Source of the DNA: Alphaproteobacteria bacterium
GTDB lineage: Bacteria; Pseudomonadota; Alphaproteobacteria; Micropepsales; Micropepsaceae
Direction of reading: 5' to 3'
DNA length: 48,807 bases
NCBI GenBank assembly: GCA_017307355.1
Contig: JAFKFG010000026.1
Location: 1 to 48,807 of the forward strand
Shown here: positions 18,241 through 25,493 of the stretch, piece after piece
Layout of the letters: every line of letters starts with the position of its first letter
Numbering within the stretch: position 1 is the first letter of the stretch
Made by a program: the position numbers and the translations under genes
The notes under the pieces: model-generated
Told to the model about the DNA's origin: nothing
Database searches by the model: none
Seen by the model: the letters and a program-made list of their open reading frames with translations, nothing else

Positions 18241-19827
18241 TCAGAATCGCTTTGAAATCGCCGCGTAGAGGACGTTTTCGGTAATGCTTTCGCCGTTGGC
18301 GAAAAGCTGAACCTGGCGCTGATAGGCATAGCCGCCCGCCGCCCGCATCGTGGAATTGATGTCGTACTGAAGGCCGGCCCGGCCGCCATAGGATTCGCTG
18401 GGGCCGAAGAACGGATTGGCGAAGGTGTGGTAATAGTCCACGCTTGCGGCGAAGGCGAGATCGGGCGCGATGCGGCGCTGATAATCGATGCTGGAAACCA
18501 GCGAACGGTCGTGAAGGTTCGAGGGCAGGAACATGCGGTCGTTCCAGGTCCCGCGCAGGCCCACGCTCTGGGTTTCCCAGGCATAGACCAGGGCCAGTTC
18601 GCCCTGCTTGTTCAGCGAGGTCTGGTTGTCGATGTTGCCGTTTATCCGGAACTGGGTGGTGCCCAGAATGGCCGGCAGCTGCGTCGCGGCGAGAGAGGAA
18701 TTGTAGAAGGCCGAGTTCAGCTGAAGCTGGTACGGCTGAATGGTTTCGAAATAGCGGCCTTCGGCGAAAAGCTGCTGGTCGAGCTGCAGATGCACTTCGC
18801 CGCGCCAGGCGGCATGGCCGAACCGCTCGCCATACTCGACCGAAATCGTGGAATTCTGGCCGTCGGGATTGACGCCGAAAATATACTCGGCGCCGCCGCT
18901 CCACATGGTCTTGCGGATGTCCACGATGCCCGGCTGCACCACATAATCGTAACCGCCGCGGCCGATCAGACGCAGTTCCGGGAAGATGCGGATGAAGGCG
19001 GTCTGCTGGGCGTTGTAAGCCTCGAAGTCGCGATCGTCGCGCTCGACCTGGGCGTTGGTGACCAGCTGATAGCCGAGGAAGCGTTCCTTGGTGTCGATGG
19101 CCGCGGCGCCCGCCAGAAAGGAGGAATTGTCCGGCAGGGCGGCGGTGCTGGCGTTGGGATCGTCGAAATAGACCTGCGCGAAGCGGCCCACCACATCGAC
19201 ATCGGCGAAATCGTCCAAGGTGGTCGTCAAATGCGGGCCGATATTATAGGTGGCGATGGTGATCTGGTTGTTGGGCCCGACCCGGTTGATCGCCGGCGTG
19301 CCGAAGGTCGAGATGCTGCCATTCATCAGCATCGCGTCCGCGTCGATCGCCAGGAAATCGGAGATCACCGAATAGTTGGCGTTGGCGAGCGCATCGCCCG
19401 ACAATCCGCTGAGCTGGCTCTGGCTGGCATAGGCGTCATAATAGGCATGCCCGATCACGCTGGCCGTGAAGGGACCCCGGACATTCACTTCCGCGCCCAG
19501 CATCGGGCGGGTGATGAGGTCGAACTTCTTGTTGGTGGGGGTCAGAAGGGCGTTGTCGGTGATGGTTTCCTGCAGGCCCACCAGCGGAGAGATCGAGAAA
19601 TCGCGGGTGTCGATCAGGGGCGCGGGGGTCCCTTCGGTCGTGCCCGGACCGGTCGGCCCGAACACCGGCGGCCGCTCCAGAATGCCCGAAAAGACGCTCT
19701 GCGCGGAGGCCCCGGTCGAAGCCATGGCGAGCAGAAAGACGCAGCCGCCCGCGAATTTACCAGCGCGGCTGGTCCGAAACCCCAAAGACTGCATATCCCC
19801 TCGCCACCAAAAGTGACGCCGATTCAC
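18241..19827 (-). CDS. outer-membrane beta-barrel protein of the EPS locus
   Basis: A 528-residue exported protein. A signal peptide is visible (Arg/Lys-rich start, FAGGCVFLLAMASTGASA, cleavage before QSVF). The rest has alternating aromatic strands, many ending in Tyr or Phe, and finishes with the outer-membrane assembly signature VLYAAISKRF with terminal Phe. Size and position match the barrel proteins between the kinase and deacetylase genes of exosortase A clusters; a secretion or surface-attachment role for the polymer is inferred. Start GTG 19827 overlaps the kinase stop by 4 bp; ATG 19794, with GAGGGG just upstream, would give a more ordinary signal peptide and is a real alternative. 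Confidence 0.85.
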   Translation of the reverse strand: MNRRHFWWRGDMQSLGFRTSRAGKFAGGCVFLLAMASTGASAQSVFSGILERPPVFGPTGPGTTEGTPAPLIDTRDFSISPLVGLQETITDNALLTPTNKKFDLITRPMLGAEVNVRGPFTASVIGHAYYDAYASQSQLSGLSGDALANANYSVISDFLAIDADAMLMNGSISTFGTPAINRVGPNNQITIATYNIGPHLTTTLDDFADVDVVGRFAQVYFDDPNASTAALPDNSSFLAGAAAIDTKERFLGYQLVTNAQVERDDRDFEAYNAQQTAFIRIFPELRLIGRGGYDYVVQPGIVDIRKTMWSGGAEYIFGVNPDGQNSTISVEYGERFGHAAWRGEVHLQLDQQLFAEGRYFETIQPYQLQLNSAFYNSSLAATQLPAILGTTQFRINGNIDNQTSLNKQGELALVYAWETQSVGLRGTWNDRMFLPSNLHDRSLVSSIDYQRRIAPDLAFAASVDYYHTFANPFFGPSESYGGRAGLQYDINSTMRAAGGYAYQRQVQLFANGESITENVLYAAISKRF

Positions 19828-20666
19828 GAATTCCTGGAATATCGGACCGGCGACCTGGAATGATCAGTCTTATTGAAGACCATAGCAACCCGGGATTCGT
19901 CAATCGGTCCGGCCTGGCGGTGGAGGATACCCAACCCTTCGTCGATGTCTTTGCGGCGGGTCTGTCCCTTGGCGGCAACAAACATGATCTGGCCCGCATA
20001 GCCGGCCAGCGAGATGGTCTCGCTGCAGGCCAGGACCGAGCCGGAATCGATGATCACGATCCGCTTCTGGGAGCCGTCATGGAAAGTCTTCAGCAGCTGC
20101 GTCATCCGCTCGCTGGTGATCAGTTCGGGCGCCGTGATCCGGGGTAGGCCCGCCGGCACGGCATACACGCCCTTGACGCTGGTGGGATAGACGATGTCCT
20201 CGATCCCGATTTCCTCATTCTCCAGGAAATCCAGGAGGCCCAACTCGCCCGAAAGCCCCATGCGGCGGGACAATTCCGGCGAACGCATATCGGCATCGAT
20301 CAGGATCACGCTGTAGTCCCGCTCGAAGATGAAGCTCATCGCCAGGCCCAATGTGACGGTGGTCTTGCCTTCGCGGGGGCTGGCGCTGGTGATCAGAATG
20401 GTGCGCGGATCCTTGGACTTGTCGGCGGGCGCATTGTCGATGCGCGACAGGATGTGGCGCTTGACGACGCGGAAGTCTTCGCGCGTGCGGGACTCGTCGA
20501 AATGCGGGGTGACAACCGAGCCGACCCGCTTCACCACGCCGCCGCGTTCCTCGACCTTTTCCAGGTTCGAAACAGTGTTCGCCGGCACCAGGACGGTGTC
20601 GTCATCCACCGAGATGTCGGCGGGAAAAACCTTGCCCGTAAAGGGAACTTTGCTCATCTGACCCAT
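19824..20666 (-). CDS. BY-kinase-type P-loop ATPase (CpsD/Wzc kinase-like)
   Basis: A 280-residue ATPase. After about 85 polar residues come Walker A (ITSASPREGKTTVTLGLA), Walker A' (VILIDADMRSPELSRRMGL) and Walker B (RIVIIDSGS). This is the layout of bacterial tyrosine kinases that act with chain-length proteins to control polymer length. The C-terminal tail has one Tyr (VRYSRNS) instead of the usual Tyr cluster, and Walker B has IDSGS where IDSPP is common, so autophosphorylation may be reduced or absent. ATG 20666 is preferred to the upstream TTG 20672 and has AGGCGG nine bases ahead. It is 16 bp after the chain-length gene. Confidence 0.85.
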   Translation of the reverse strand: MGQMSKVPFTGKVFPADISVDDDTVLVPANTVSNLEKVEERGGVVKRVGSVVTPHFDESRTREDFRVVKRHILSRIDNAPADKSKDPRTILITSASPREGKTTVTLGLAMSFIFERDYSVILIDADMRSPELSRRMGLSGELGLLDFLENEEIGIEDIVYPTSVKGVYAVPAGLPRITAPELITSERMTQLLKTFHDGSQKRIVIIDSGSVLACSETISLAGYAGQIMFVAAKGQTRRKDIDEGLGILHRQAGPIDESRVAMVFNKTDHSRSPVRYSRNS

Positions 20667-20682
20667 CGCCAATTGCCGCCTG

Positions 20683-22128
20683 TTATTTCACAAAACCCTG
20701 AAACAAGGTTGTCGAATATTGATGGAAAATTGCCTGAAGCCATGGCGACGTGGAAACCGATACCAGAACCGTGGCAACCAAAAGGATAACGCCGAAGGTT
20801 ACGAACACGGCAACATGCCGGGACCCTTGGACAACCTCGCCCGTGTGCCAGGTCTGCTCCCAGGAAATCGTTCCTATGACCGGCAGCTGGAAGGCTTCTT
20901 CCAGTTCGCGGGGGGCCACGAAGACGCCGGTGATGGCGCCGCGCAGATAGGCCGCGCCGATGCCGCCCGCGATGGCGACCAGCACCGCAAGACCCAGCAG
21001 CAACAGGCGGTTGGGGCCTGACGGCGCCGCCGGGATGGTGGGCTGGTTGGTGACCTGGAATTTCGACGAATTGTTCGCGCCATACACCGCCAGAGACATC
21101 TTGGCGGCCTCGCGGCGGGCCAGAAGCTCCTGATAGGCATTGCGCAGCATGTCGTCGGTGCGGCGCAGATCGGCTTCCTGCGCGGCGATCTGCGGCGGCA
21201 GGGTGGGCCGGAACCGGGCGCGGCGCAGCCGTGCCTGGGCGGCGGCCAATTGTCCGCGCGCCACGGCGACGGCGGAGCTGTCGCCGCCCTTGCTGCCCTG
21301 GGCCGAGCGCTGCTGCAGCTGCGCCAATTGCTGGCGGGCCGCGATCACGTCGGGATACTGATCGGTATATTGCAGGCGCAGGGCCGCGATGCGGTCTTCC
21401 AGCGCCGCGATCTGGGCCTGAGCGGGCGTGCCGACACCGTCGCGCGCCAACGCGGCGGTATAGGCGGCGCGCGCATTTTCGACTTCGCTGGCCGCATCCG
21501 CCTCTTCGGCGGTGTCGGTCGTAACGGCCGTGGTGTCGCCATAGCGCTGATGGAAGGCGATCAGCTTCTGCTGCGATTCATTCAGCTTGCGCTGATAGAT
21601 CGCGATCTGGGAATCCAGGAAGACATCGGCCTGGCTGAAATCGCGCTCGGCGCGATCCTGAGTGCCCGACACGAACTGGGCCAGAAGCAGCCGGACCACA
21701 TTGTAAGCCTTGGCCGGATTCGAAGCGGTGTAGTGGAATTCGGTGAAGCCGTCGCCGTCATCGGGACGGATGGTGATCTTGTTGCGCAGCCCCAGGATCG
21801 CGGCCTGGCGATCGGCGGGCGTGAGCCGGGACAGCGCCGGGTTCAGCTGCTCGGCGACCTTGCCCAGATTCTGATCGTTGAGCAGGGTCTTCTGCACCAC
21901 ATAGGTGCTGCCATATTCCGCGCCCAGCGAGACATTGGCCGCGGCGGCGGACAGCGAAGTCTGCCGGGGAACATAAATCTGTGCCCAGGCATCGTAGCTG
22001 TCGGGCATCCGCACGATATAGGCGGCACCCGCGACGAACAGAACGATCGCGGTGATGATGGCCGTCCAGCGATAGCACCAGATGCGAACCATTTCGTCAT
22101 AGAGCAGACTGAGTACGGTACCGACCAT
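20683..22128 (-). CDS. chain-length determinant protein (Wzz/GumC family, polysaccharide co-polymerase)
   Basis: A 481-residue inner-membrane protein. TM1 is about residues 20-40 (AIITAIVLFVAGAAYIV), followed by the Wzz domain, a long periplasmic coiled-coil region (about 170-300, rich in Gln, Ala and Arg heptads, with YQELLARREAAKMSL closing it), TM2 near 365-385 (LLLLGLAVLVAIAGGIGAAYL), and a third hydrophobic stretch near 445. The kinase domain is separate and encoded next, as in the Gram-negative exosortase A loci. It should set polymer length and connect the inner-membrane machinery to the export protein. AGGA lies just before ATG 22128. Confidence 0.9.
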   Translation of the reverse strand: MVGTVLSLLYDEMVRIWCYRWTAIITAIVLFVAGAAYIVRMPDSYDAWAQIYVPRQTSLSAAAANVSLGAEYGSTYVVQKTLLNDQNLGKVAEQLNPALSRLTPADRQAAILGLRNKITIRPDDGDGFTEFHYTASNPAKAYNVVRLLLAQFVSGTQDRAERDFSQADVFLDSQIAIYQRKLNESQQKLIAFHQRYGDTTAVTTDTAEEADAASEVENARAAYTAALARDGVGTPAQAQIAALEDRIAALRLQYTDQYPDVIAARQQLAQLQQRSAQGSKGGDSSAVAVARGQLAAAQARLRRARFRPTLPPQIAAQEADLRRTDDMLRNAYQELLARREAAKMSLAVYGANNSSKFQVTNQPTIPAAPSGPNRLLLLGLAVLVAIAGGIGAAYLRGAITGVFVAPRELEEAFQLPVIGTISWEQTWHTGEVVQGSRHVAVFVTFGVILLVATVLVSVSTSPWLQAIFHQYSTTLFQGFVK

Positions 22129-22192
22129 GTTCCTGTTCGTTCAGTTTGGAGACGCCCATCGGACGGCTGGGCTGCGTACGGCAAGGCTAGAC

Positions 22193-22225
22193 ATCCGGCC
22201 CCGCCGCGATACGGCGAGGCCGGAT
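22193..22225 (-). other. stem-loop between export and chain-length genes
   Basis: ATCCGGCC (22193-22200) pairs with GGCCGGAT (22218-22225), and CGCCG with CGGCG inside it, around a 5-nt loop with one mismatch. On the transcribed minus strand no T-run follows, so it is not a simple terminator. It could protect the upstream export-gene message or lower expression of the genes after it. Confidence 0.6.
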
Positions 22226-22233
22226 TTATTCGA

Positions 22234-22860
22234 TCAGAACCAACGTTCCGGAATGCGGACGACATCGCCCGGCATCAACTGAACATTGGCTTTCATGTCG
22301 CCCGACTTCATCAGGTCGGCCAGATGAACCGGAATGCCGCGGCTCACGCCATTCTGGGTGCGGATGATCTGGGCGTCATTGCCCGCCGCATAGGTGTTGA
22401 GGCCGCCCACATCGATCATCACGTCCAGGACCGTGAGGCCGGCGCGATAGGGAACGGTTTTCGGGGTCGCGGCGGCGCCGATCACCCGGATGGACGCGGC
22501 GTTGCCGGTCGCAGTGGCGACGGTGCGGACCAGAACGGTGACGACCGGATCCTGGACATATTTGCTCAGCGCGGCGCGCAGATCGGCGGCCAGCGCGGTC
22601 GTGGTCTTGCCCTGGGCCTGCATGTCGACCACCAGCGGCGTGGAAATCTTTCCATCCGGACGAACGGGCAAGGTCACCGACAGGTCCGGATTTTTCCAGA
22701 CAAAGACCTGCAGCTCATCGCCGGGTCCGATCTGATAATCGGCGGCGACATTCGCGGAAGTGGCCGGAGCCGGCGCGGCGGCGGCGCTCTGCGCCTGTGC
22801 CGCGATTGGCGACAGCAGCAACAATGCCGTCGCGACATGTGCGAGTTTAAAACAATTCAT
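22234..22860 (-). CDS. polysaccharide export protein (short Wza-like, PES plus SLBB)
   Basis: A 208-residue periplasmic or outer-membrane protein. The signal peptide (MNCFKLAHVATALLLLSPIA, cleaved after AQA) is followed by an Ala/Pro linker, the polysaccharide-export domain (YQIGPGDELQVFVWKNPDLS), and one SLBB-type unit (GAAATPKTVPYRAGLTVLDV). It ends MPGDVVRIPERWF. There is no lipobox Cys after the signal, so it is not a lipoprotein, unlike E. coli Wza; the short form is the usual one in exosortase A loci. ATG 22860 is fixed by GAGGGG seven bases upstream; the frame extends further but without support. It is the first gene of the long operon and is preceded by a structured leader. Confidence 0.9.
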   Translation of the reverse strand: MNCFKLAHVATALLLLSPIAAQAQSAAAAPAPATSANVAADYQIGPGDELQVFVWKNPDLSVTLPVRPDGKISTPLVVDMQAQGKTTTALAADLRAALSKYVQDPVVTVLVRTVATATGNAASIRVIGAAATPKTVPYRAGLTVLDVMIDVGGLNTYAAGNDAQIIRTQNGVSRGIPVHLADLMKSGDMKANVQLMPGDVVRIPERWF

Positions 22861-22900
22861 GGCGATGCCCCTCGTTTGAAGCTCAATTCCCAAACCCAAA

Positions 22901-22977
22901 GCAAGGCCCGTACCAAGTCGTTACGTGTCAAAAGCAGACGATCTTTTGTCTGCCCAAACTGGCACGGGCTGCCTTGC
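22901..22977 (-). promoter_or_regulatory. structured leader region of the EPS export operon
   Basis: The 331-bp gap 22861-23191 has no gene I can support. Within it, GCAAGG (22901-22906) pairs with CCTTGC (22972-22977), CCCGT (22907-22911 region) with ACGGG (22964-22968), then CCA with TGG, with a 3-nt bulge and one mismatch. Inside is a second hairpin GCAGAC (22934-22939) and GTCTGC (22948-22953) with an 8-nt loop. If transcription starts upstream near 23050, where the sequence becomes AT-rich (minus strand ATTATTATAGC), this would be a folded 5' leader 40 nt before the export gene. The promoter itself is only a weak match. Confidence 0.45.
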
Positions 22978-23191
22978 CCAACGCGAACTCCAACCAGCAA
23001 CCGCCAGGCGGCGCCGGTCCCAAGATTACAACGTACGATGCTATAATAATTCCTGAAGGCTGTCGCAGAACTTGGCCAAGAATAGGTATCGGTATCGTGA
23101 CAATTAACTGCAGGTAACCCGGGCTGAAACGGCGCCGGACCGCCTGGGCAACCGCATGGTGCTGCCGTCCTTTTCCGGGGGCGGAATTAGC

Positions 23192-24232
23192 TCAACGGGC
23201 CCGGCTTTGCATGCCTTTCCATGGTTTATCCACCGCGGAAAAAGCGGAATATTCCTCCTGGGTTTCCAGGCAGACTTCCGCGCGATACGAGAAGAACAGG
23301 TCCGAAGTGCCGTATTTGCGCAGGTTTGTACGTTCGGTGCAGTCCACCACGGGGACGGCGGGGGCGCATTTGACCAACCCGTCCTTGTAGTGGCGCAGCG
23401 CCTCATGGGCGCCGCATTCCAGCACCTGGCCGCTGGAGGTGCCCGCCGCCAGCCCTTCGCTGGACTGAACCACCTTGCCGATCATGATCTTAAGGTGGGA
23501 GCCGGGGATGCAGCGCACCACTTCGCCTTCGTAACCGCCATTGATCCAGGTATCGCCCAGCATGTGCGAGGCGGGAAATTCATGGCCTTCGGACGACACA
23601 CAGACCGCATGGATGGTCTTGACGATGGTGGCCTGCTGGATGGTGCATTGGGCGCGAACCGGCGCGGTTTCCACATTCAAGGTGCCGATATCGCCGCCGG
23701 CGAACGCCGTGGGCGCTTCCGGCGCCCAGCCGCCGCCCATCACGATCGCGCCCGCGCCGGCAAAGCTGGCGGCATTGGCCGCCGCGCTGGCGCTTGCGGA
23801 CGCTTCGGCGCTGACCGAGATATTGTCGCCGCCTTTGTTGATGACGATGCTTTTGTTGATGTTGATGTTTTTGGAATTATCGATGGTTTTCGAATTATCG
23901 ATATTCTTGGTGACGTTGATGGTTTTCGAATTGTCGATGTTGTTGGTCACGTCGATGGATTTGTTGATCGTCACCGGCTTGTAGACGTGAATATTGTTTT
24001 CAATCGTGGTCGGCTTGTAGATGTGGATGTTGGTGCCGCCGGAAGGGCGGCCCGGATGACCGCCGACCGGCGGGCAAGTCGAAGGGGGCGGCACATGGCC
24101 CATGCCGCCACCCATTCCACCACCATATGTCTCCATCTGGGGCATGCCGCCCGCTTCGGACACCACCGGTGTGCCAATAATGGCCGAGGTGACCAGCGCG
24201 GAAATCAGCAAATGTGCGGTCCGGTTCGGCAT
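23192..24232 (-). CDS. secreted repeat protein next to the EPS operon, unknown
   Basis: A 346-residue exported protein of no recognised family. The signal peptide (about 1-27, HLLISALVTSAIIGTPVVSEA) is followed by a Gly/Met/Pro-rich stretch, then from about residue 68 to 135 a run of short repeats rich in Asn, Ile, Asp, Lys and Thr (NIHIYKP, NIHVYKP, NIDNSKTI twice, NININKSI). Alternating Ile with polar residues suggests a stacked beta structure. An Ala/Ser-rich linker (about 140-160) leads to a C-terminal domain with seven Cys, an even spread suggesting disulfides. The start ATG 24232 has AGGAG six bases upstream. It is transcribed toward the export operon with a 331-bp gap. A surface or matrix protein that goes with the polysaccharide is a reasonable inference, not shown. 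Confidence 0.72.
   Translation of the reverse strand: MPNRTAHLLISALVTSAIIGTPVVSEAGGMPQMETYGGGMGGGMGHVPPPSTCPPVGGHPGRPSGGTNIHIYKPTTIENNIHVYKPVTINKSIDVTNNIDNSKTINVTKNIDNSKTIDNSKNININKSIVINKGGDNISVSAEASASASAAANAASFAGAGAIVMGGGWAPEAPTAFAGGDIGTLNVETAPVRAQCTIQQATIVKTIHAVCVSSEGHEFPASHMLGDTWINGGYEGEVVRCIPGSHLKIMIGKVVQSSEGLAAGTSSGQVLECGAHEALRHYKDGLVKCAPAVPVVDCTERTNLRKYGTSDLFFSYRAEVCLETQEEYSAFSAVDKPWKGMQSRAR
23840..24035. repeat. imperfect direct repeats inside the secreted protein gene
   Basis: The stretch coding for the Asn/Ile/Asp/Lys repeats is built of near-copies such as GATGGTTTTCGAATTATCGA and GATGGTTTTCGAATTGTCGA, and of two copies of GTCGGCTTGTAGA/ACCGGCTTGTAGA. It is clearly more AT-rich than the flanking sequence. 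Repeat number may vary by slippage or recombination. Confidence 0.7.
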
Positions 24233-24243
24233 CGATGCTCCTG

Positions 24244-24259
24244 ACGTCCTTTCGGACGT
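24244..24259 (-). promoter_or_regulatory. GAAA-tetraloop hairpin directly ahead of a ribosome site
   Basis: On the minus strand ACGTCC and GGACGT pair around GAAA, a GNRA-type loop. The hairpin ends one base before the AGGAG ribosome site (24238-24242) of the secreted repeat protein gene. It could stabilise the 5' end of the message or affect initiation. Confidence 0.5.
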
Positions 24260-24312
24260 GAATTCCCGGCAGGAGCAATTTCACGAAGCATGCCATCAAG
24301 GGCAGCCGCGAC

Positions 24313-24349
24313 GGCCGACACATGTTCAAATATGGAACATGTGTCGGCC
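24313..24349. terminator. perfect 15-bp inverted repeat after the hydrolase gene
   Basis: GGCCGACACATGTTC (24313-24327) and its exact complement (24335-24349) flank a 7-nt loop. It begins 6 bp after the hydrolase stop codon on the minus strand. No T-run follows on either side, so it may be a factor-assisted terminator, a message-stabilising stem or a protein site (core ACATGT). Confidence 0.6.
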
Positions 24350-24355
24350 ACCCGA

Positions 24356-25198
24356 TCATTCATCTCCCCAGAAACCCCGCAATTCGCGATTGAATTCCGC
24401 CCAGCGTTCTTCGGGGAAGAAGATGCGCGCGCCCATCAATTCCACCAGGCGGCGTGTCCCCGGCAGGGTCTTGGCCAGCCAGCGCCCCCATTCAACTGCG
24501 AAATAGATGTCGTCGGTGCCCCACACGATCAAAGCGGGCGCCCTTAACGCCTTCAGACCACTTTCGACGGCCAGGGTATGCTTGTTGTCGAAGGCCGCCA
24601 GGAAACGCTGGAAATCCGAAAGCCGCTGCGCACTCGCCACCAGCGGCCTCAGATAGGCTTCGATATCGGCACCGCTCACCTTGCCGGCATCTTCATAGGC
24701 TGGTCCCAGCGCATCTGGCGAACGATAGACGGCCTTGTCCGCCAGCATGGCGTTCAGCGCACCGGAAAGACCGCCCGCCGCCGCCATGCCTAAGAACGGC
24801 TTGAACGCTTCCGGCGGCCAATTGTCGTGCGTGTCGCAATTGGTCAAGGTCAGGCTGCGCACCCGCTCCGGATGGTTGGCGGCGAAGATCTGCGCGATGC
24901 CGCCGCCGCTGTCATTGCCCACCAGATCGACCTTGTCGATCTTCAGCGCGTCCAGGAATTGCAGCAGCATCTCAGCATTGGCGGTGACGGAGACATCGGC
25001 GCCCGGAATCATCTCGGTGGCGCCATGGGCCAGAAGGTCGGGCGCGATGCAGCGCCTTATGTCCGACAGATGCGCCAGCTGATGGCGCCACAGCCGATTG
25101 TTGAGCAGGACGCCATGCACGAACAGCGCGACCGGACCCCTGCCTTCCTCCGCATAGGCGATCTTGCCCGACGGTGTTTGAACGGTCTTGAGGGTCAT
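24356..25198 (-). CDS. alpha/beta-hydrolase fold protein
   Basis: A 280-residue protein: oxyanion HG in LFVHGVLLNNRLW, and a nucleophile elbow GNDSG that places Asp96 as nucleophile, as in haloalkane dehalogenases and epoxide hydrolases. A lid region follows, then the acid-bearing strand PALIVWGTDDIYF. In the place where the catalytic His normally sits (GxGH), the sequence is ELMGARIFFPEERW, with no His. That may mean a changed or lost activity. The start ATG 25198 lies 2 bp after the stop of the small Cys-rich gene, so these are cotranscribed with AraC and DUF427 genes. Substrate unknown. Confidence 0.82.
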   Translation of the reverse strand: MTLKTVQTPSGKIAYAEEGRGPVALFVHGVLLNNRLWRHQLAHLSDIRRCIAPDLLAHGATEMIPGADVSVTANAEMLLQFLDALKIDKVDLVGNDSGGGIAQIFAANHPERVRSLTLTNCDTHDNWPPEAFKPFLGMAAAGGLSGALNAMLADKAVYRSPDALGPAYEDAGKVSGADIEAYLRPLVASAQRLSDFQRFLAAFDNKHTLAVESGLKALRAPALIVWGTDDIYFAVEWGRWLAKTLPGTRRLVELMGARIFFPEERWAEFNRELRGFWGDE

Positions 25199-25200
25199 GA

Positions 25201-25353
25201 TCAGCCCTCCGTCCGCAAGGCGGAGGCCTTGGCCTCGCGCAATGTCTGCGCGCATTCCTCGCAACAGACTTCCACCACATGGCCGCCGATCGTCACCGTG
25301 ATCGCGGTCTCGTCCAGCTTGCAATCGCAAGCGGCGCAGCTTTTCTCGTCCAT
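25201..25353 (-). CDS. tiny Cys-rich protein with a metal-site-like Cys pattern
   Basis: A 50-residue protein: MDEKSCAACDCKLDETAI, then a short beta segment, then GGHVVEVCCEECAQTLREA. The six to seven Cys are arranged as C-x2-C-x-C and CC-x2-C, separated by about 20 residues, the pattern of a small zinc ribbon or TRASH/YHS-like metal domain. The start ATG 25353 has AAGGA eight bases ahead; ATG 25362 (three more residues) is also possible. It lies between the AraC gene and the hydrolase gene, with only 2 bp to the latter, so it is translated as part of that unit. Metal or sulfur handling is inferred from Cys alone. Confidence 0.72.
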   Translation of the reverse strand: MDEKSCAACDCKLDETAITVTIGGHVVEVCCEECAQTLREAKASALRTEG

Positions 25354-25408
25354 GAAACTCATCCTTCCTTGTTCATCATTCGATGACGAGAAGGATCATT
25401 TTCGGACG

Positions 25409-25435
25409 AAAGATCGCTATCAGGATCTTTAGCGA
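25409..25435. promoter_or_regulatory. two overlapping, mutually exclusive inverted repeats
   Basis: In the 140-bp gap after the AraC gene, AAAGATC (25409-25415) pairs with GATCTTT (25424-25430), and TCGCTA (25414-25419) pairs with TAGCGA (25430-25435). The two cannot form together. This could be a regulator site or an RNA switch ahead of the Cys-rich gene. Confidence 0.4.
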
Positions 25436-25493
25436 TTTCTTGTATGGTCGCGCGATTTACCGGAAAACCGCTGCACACTTTTCCGGATCGCGC

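Noticed and set aside
19860..20147. Small plus-strand frames opposite the kinase gene, considered as regulators
   Set aside because: Antisense to Walker A and B coding sequence, no ribosome site.
22861..23191. A transfer RNA or known riboswitch ahead of the export gene
   Set aside because: No acceptor/T-arm pattern and no motif of a class I know; kept only as an unnamed leader structure.
23840..24035. CRISPR array
   Set aside because: The repeats are imperfect, lack uniform spacers and are in frame within a coding sequence.
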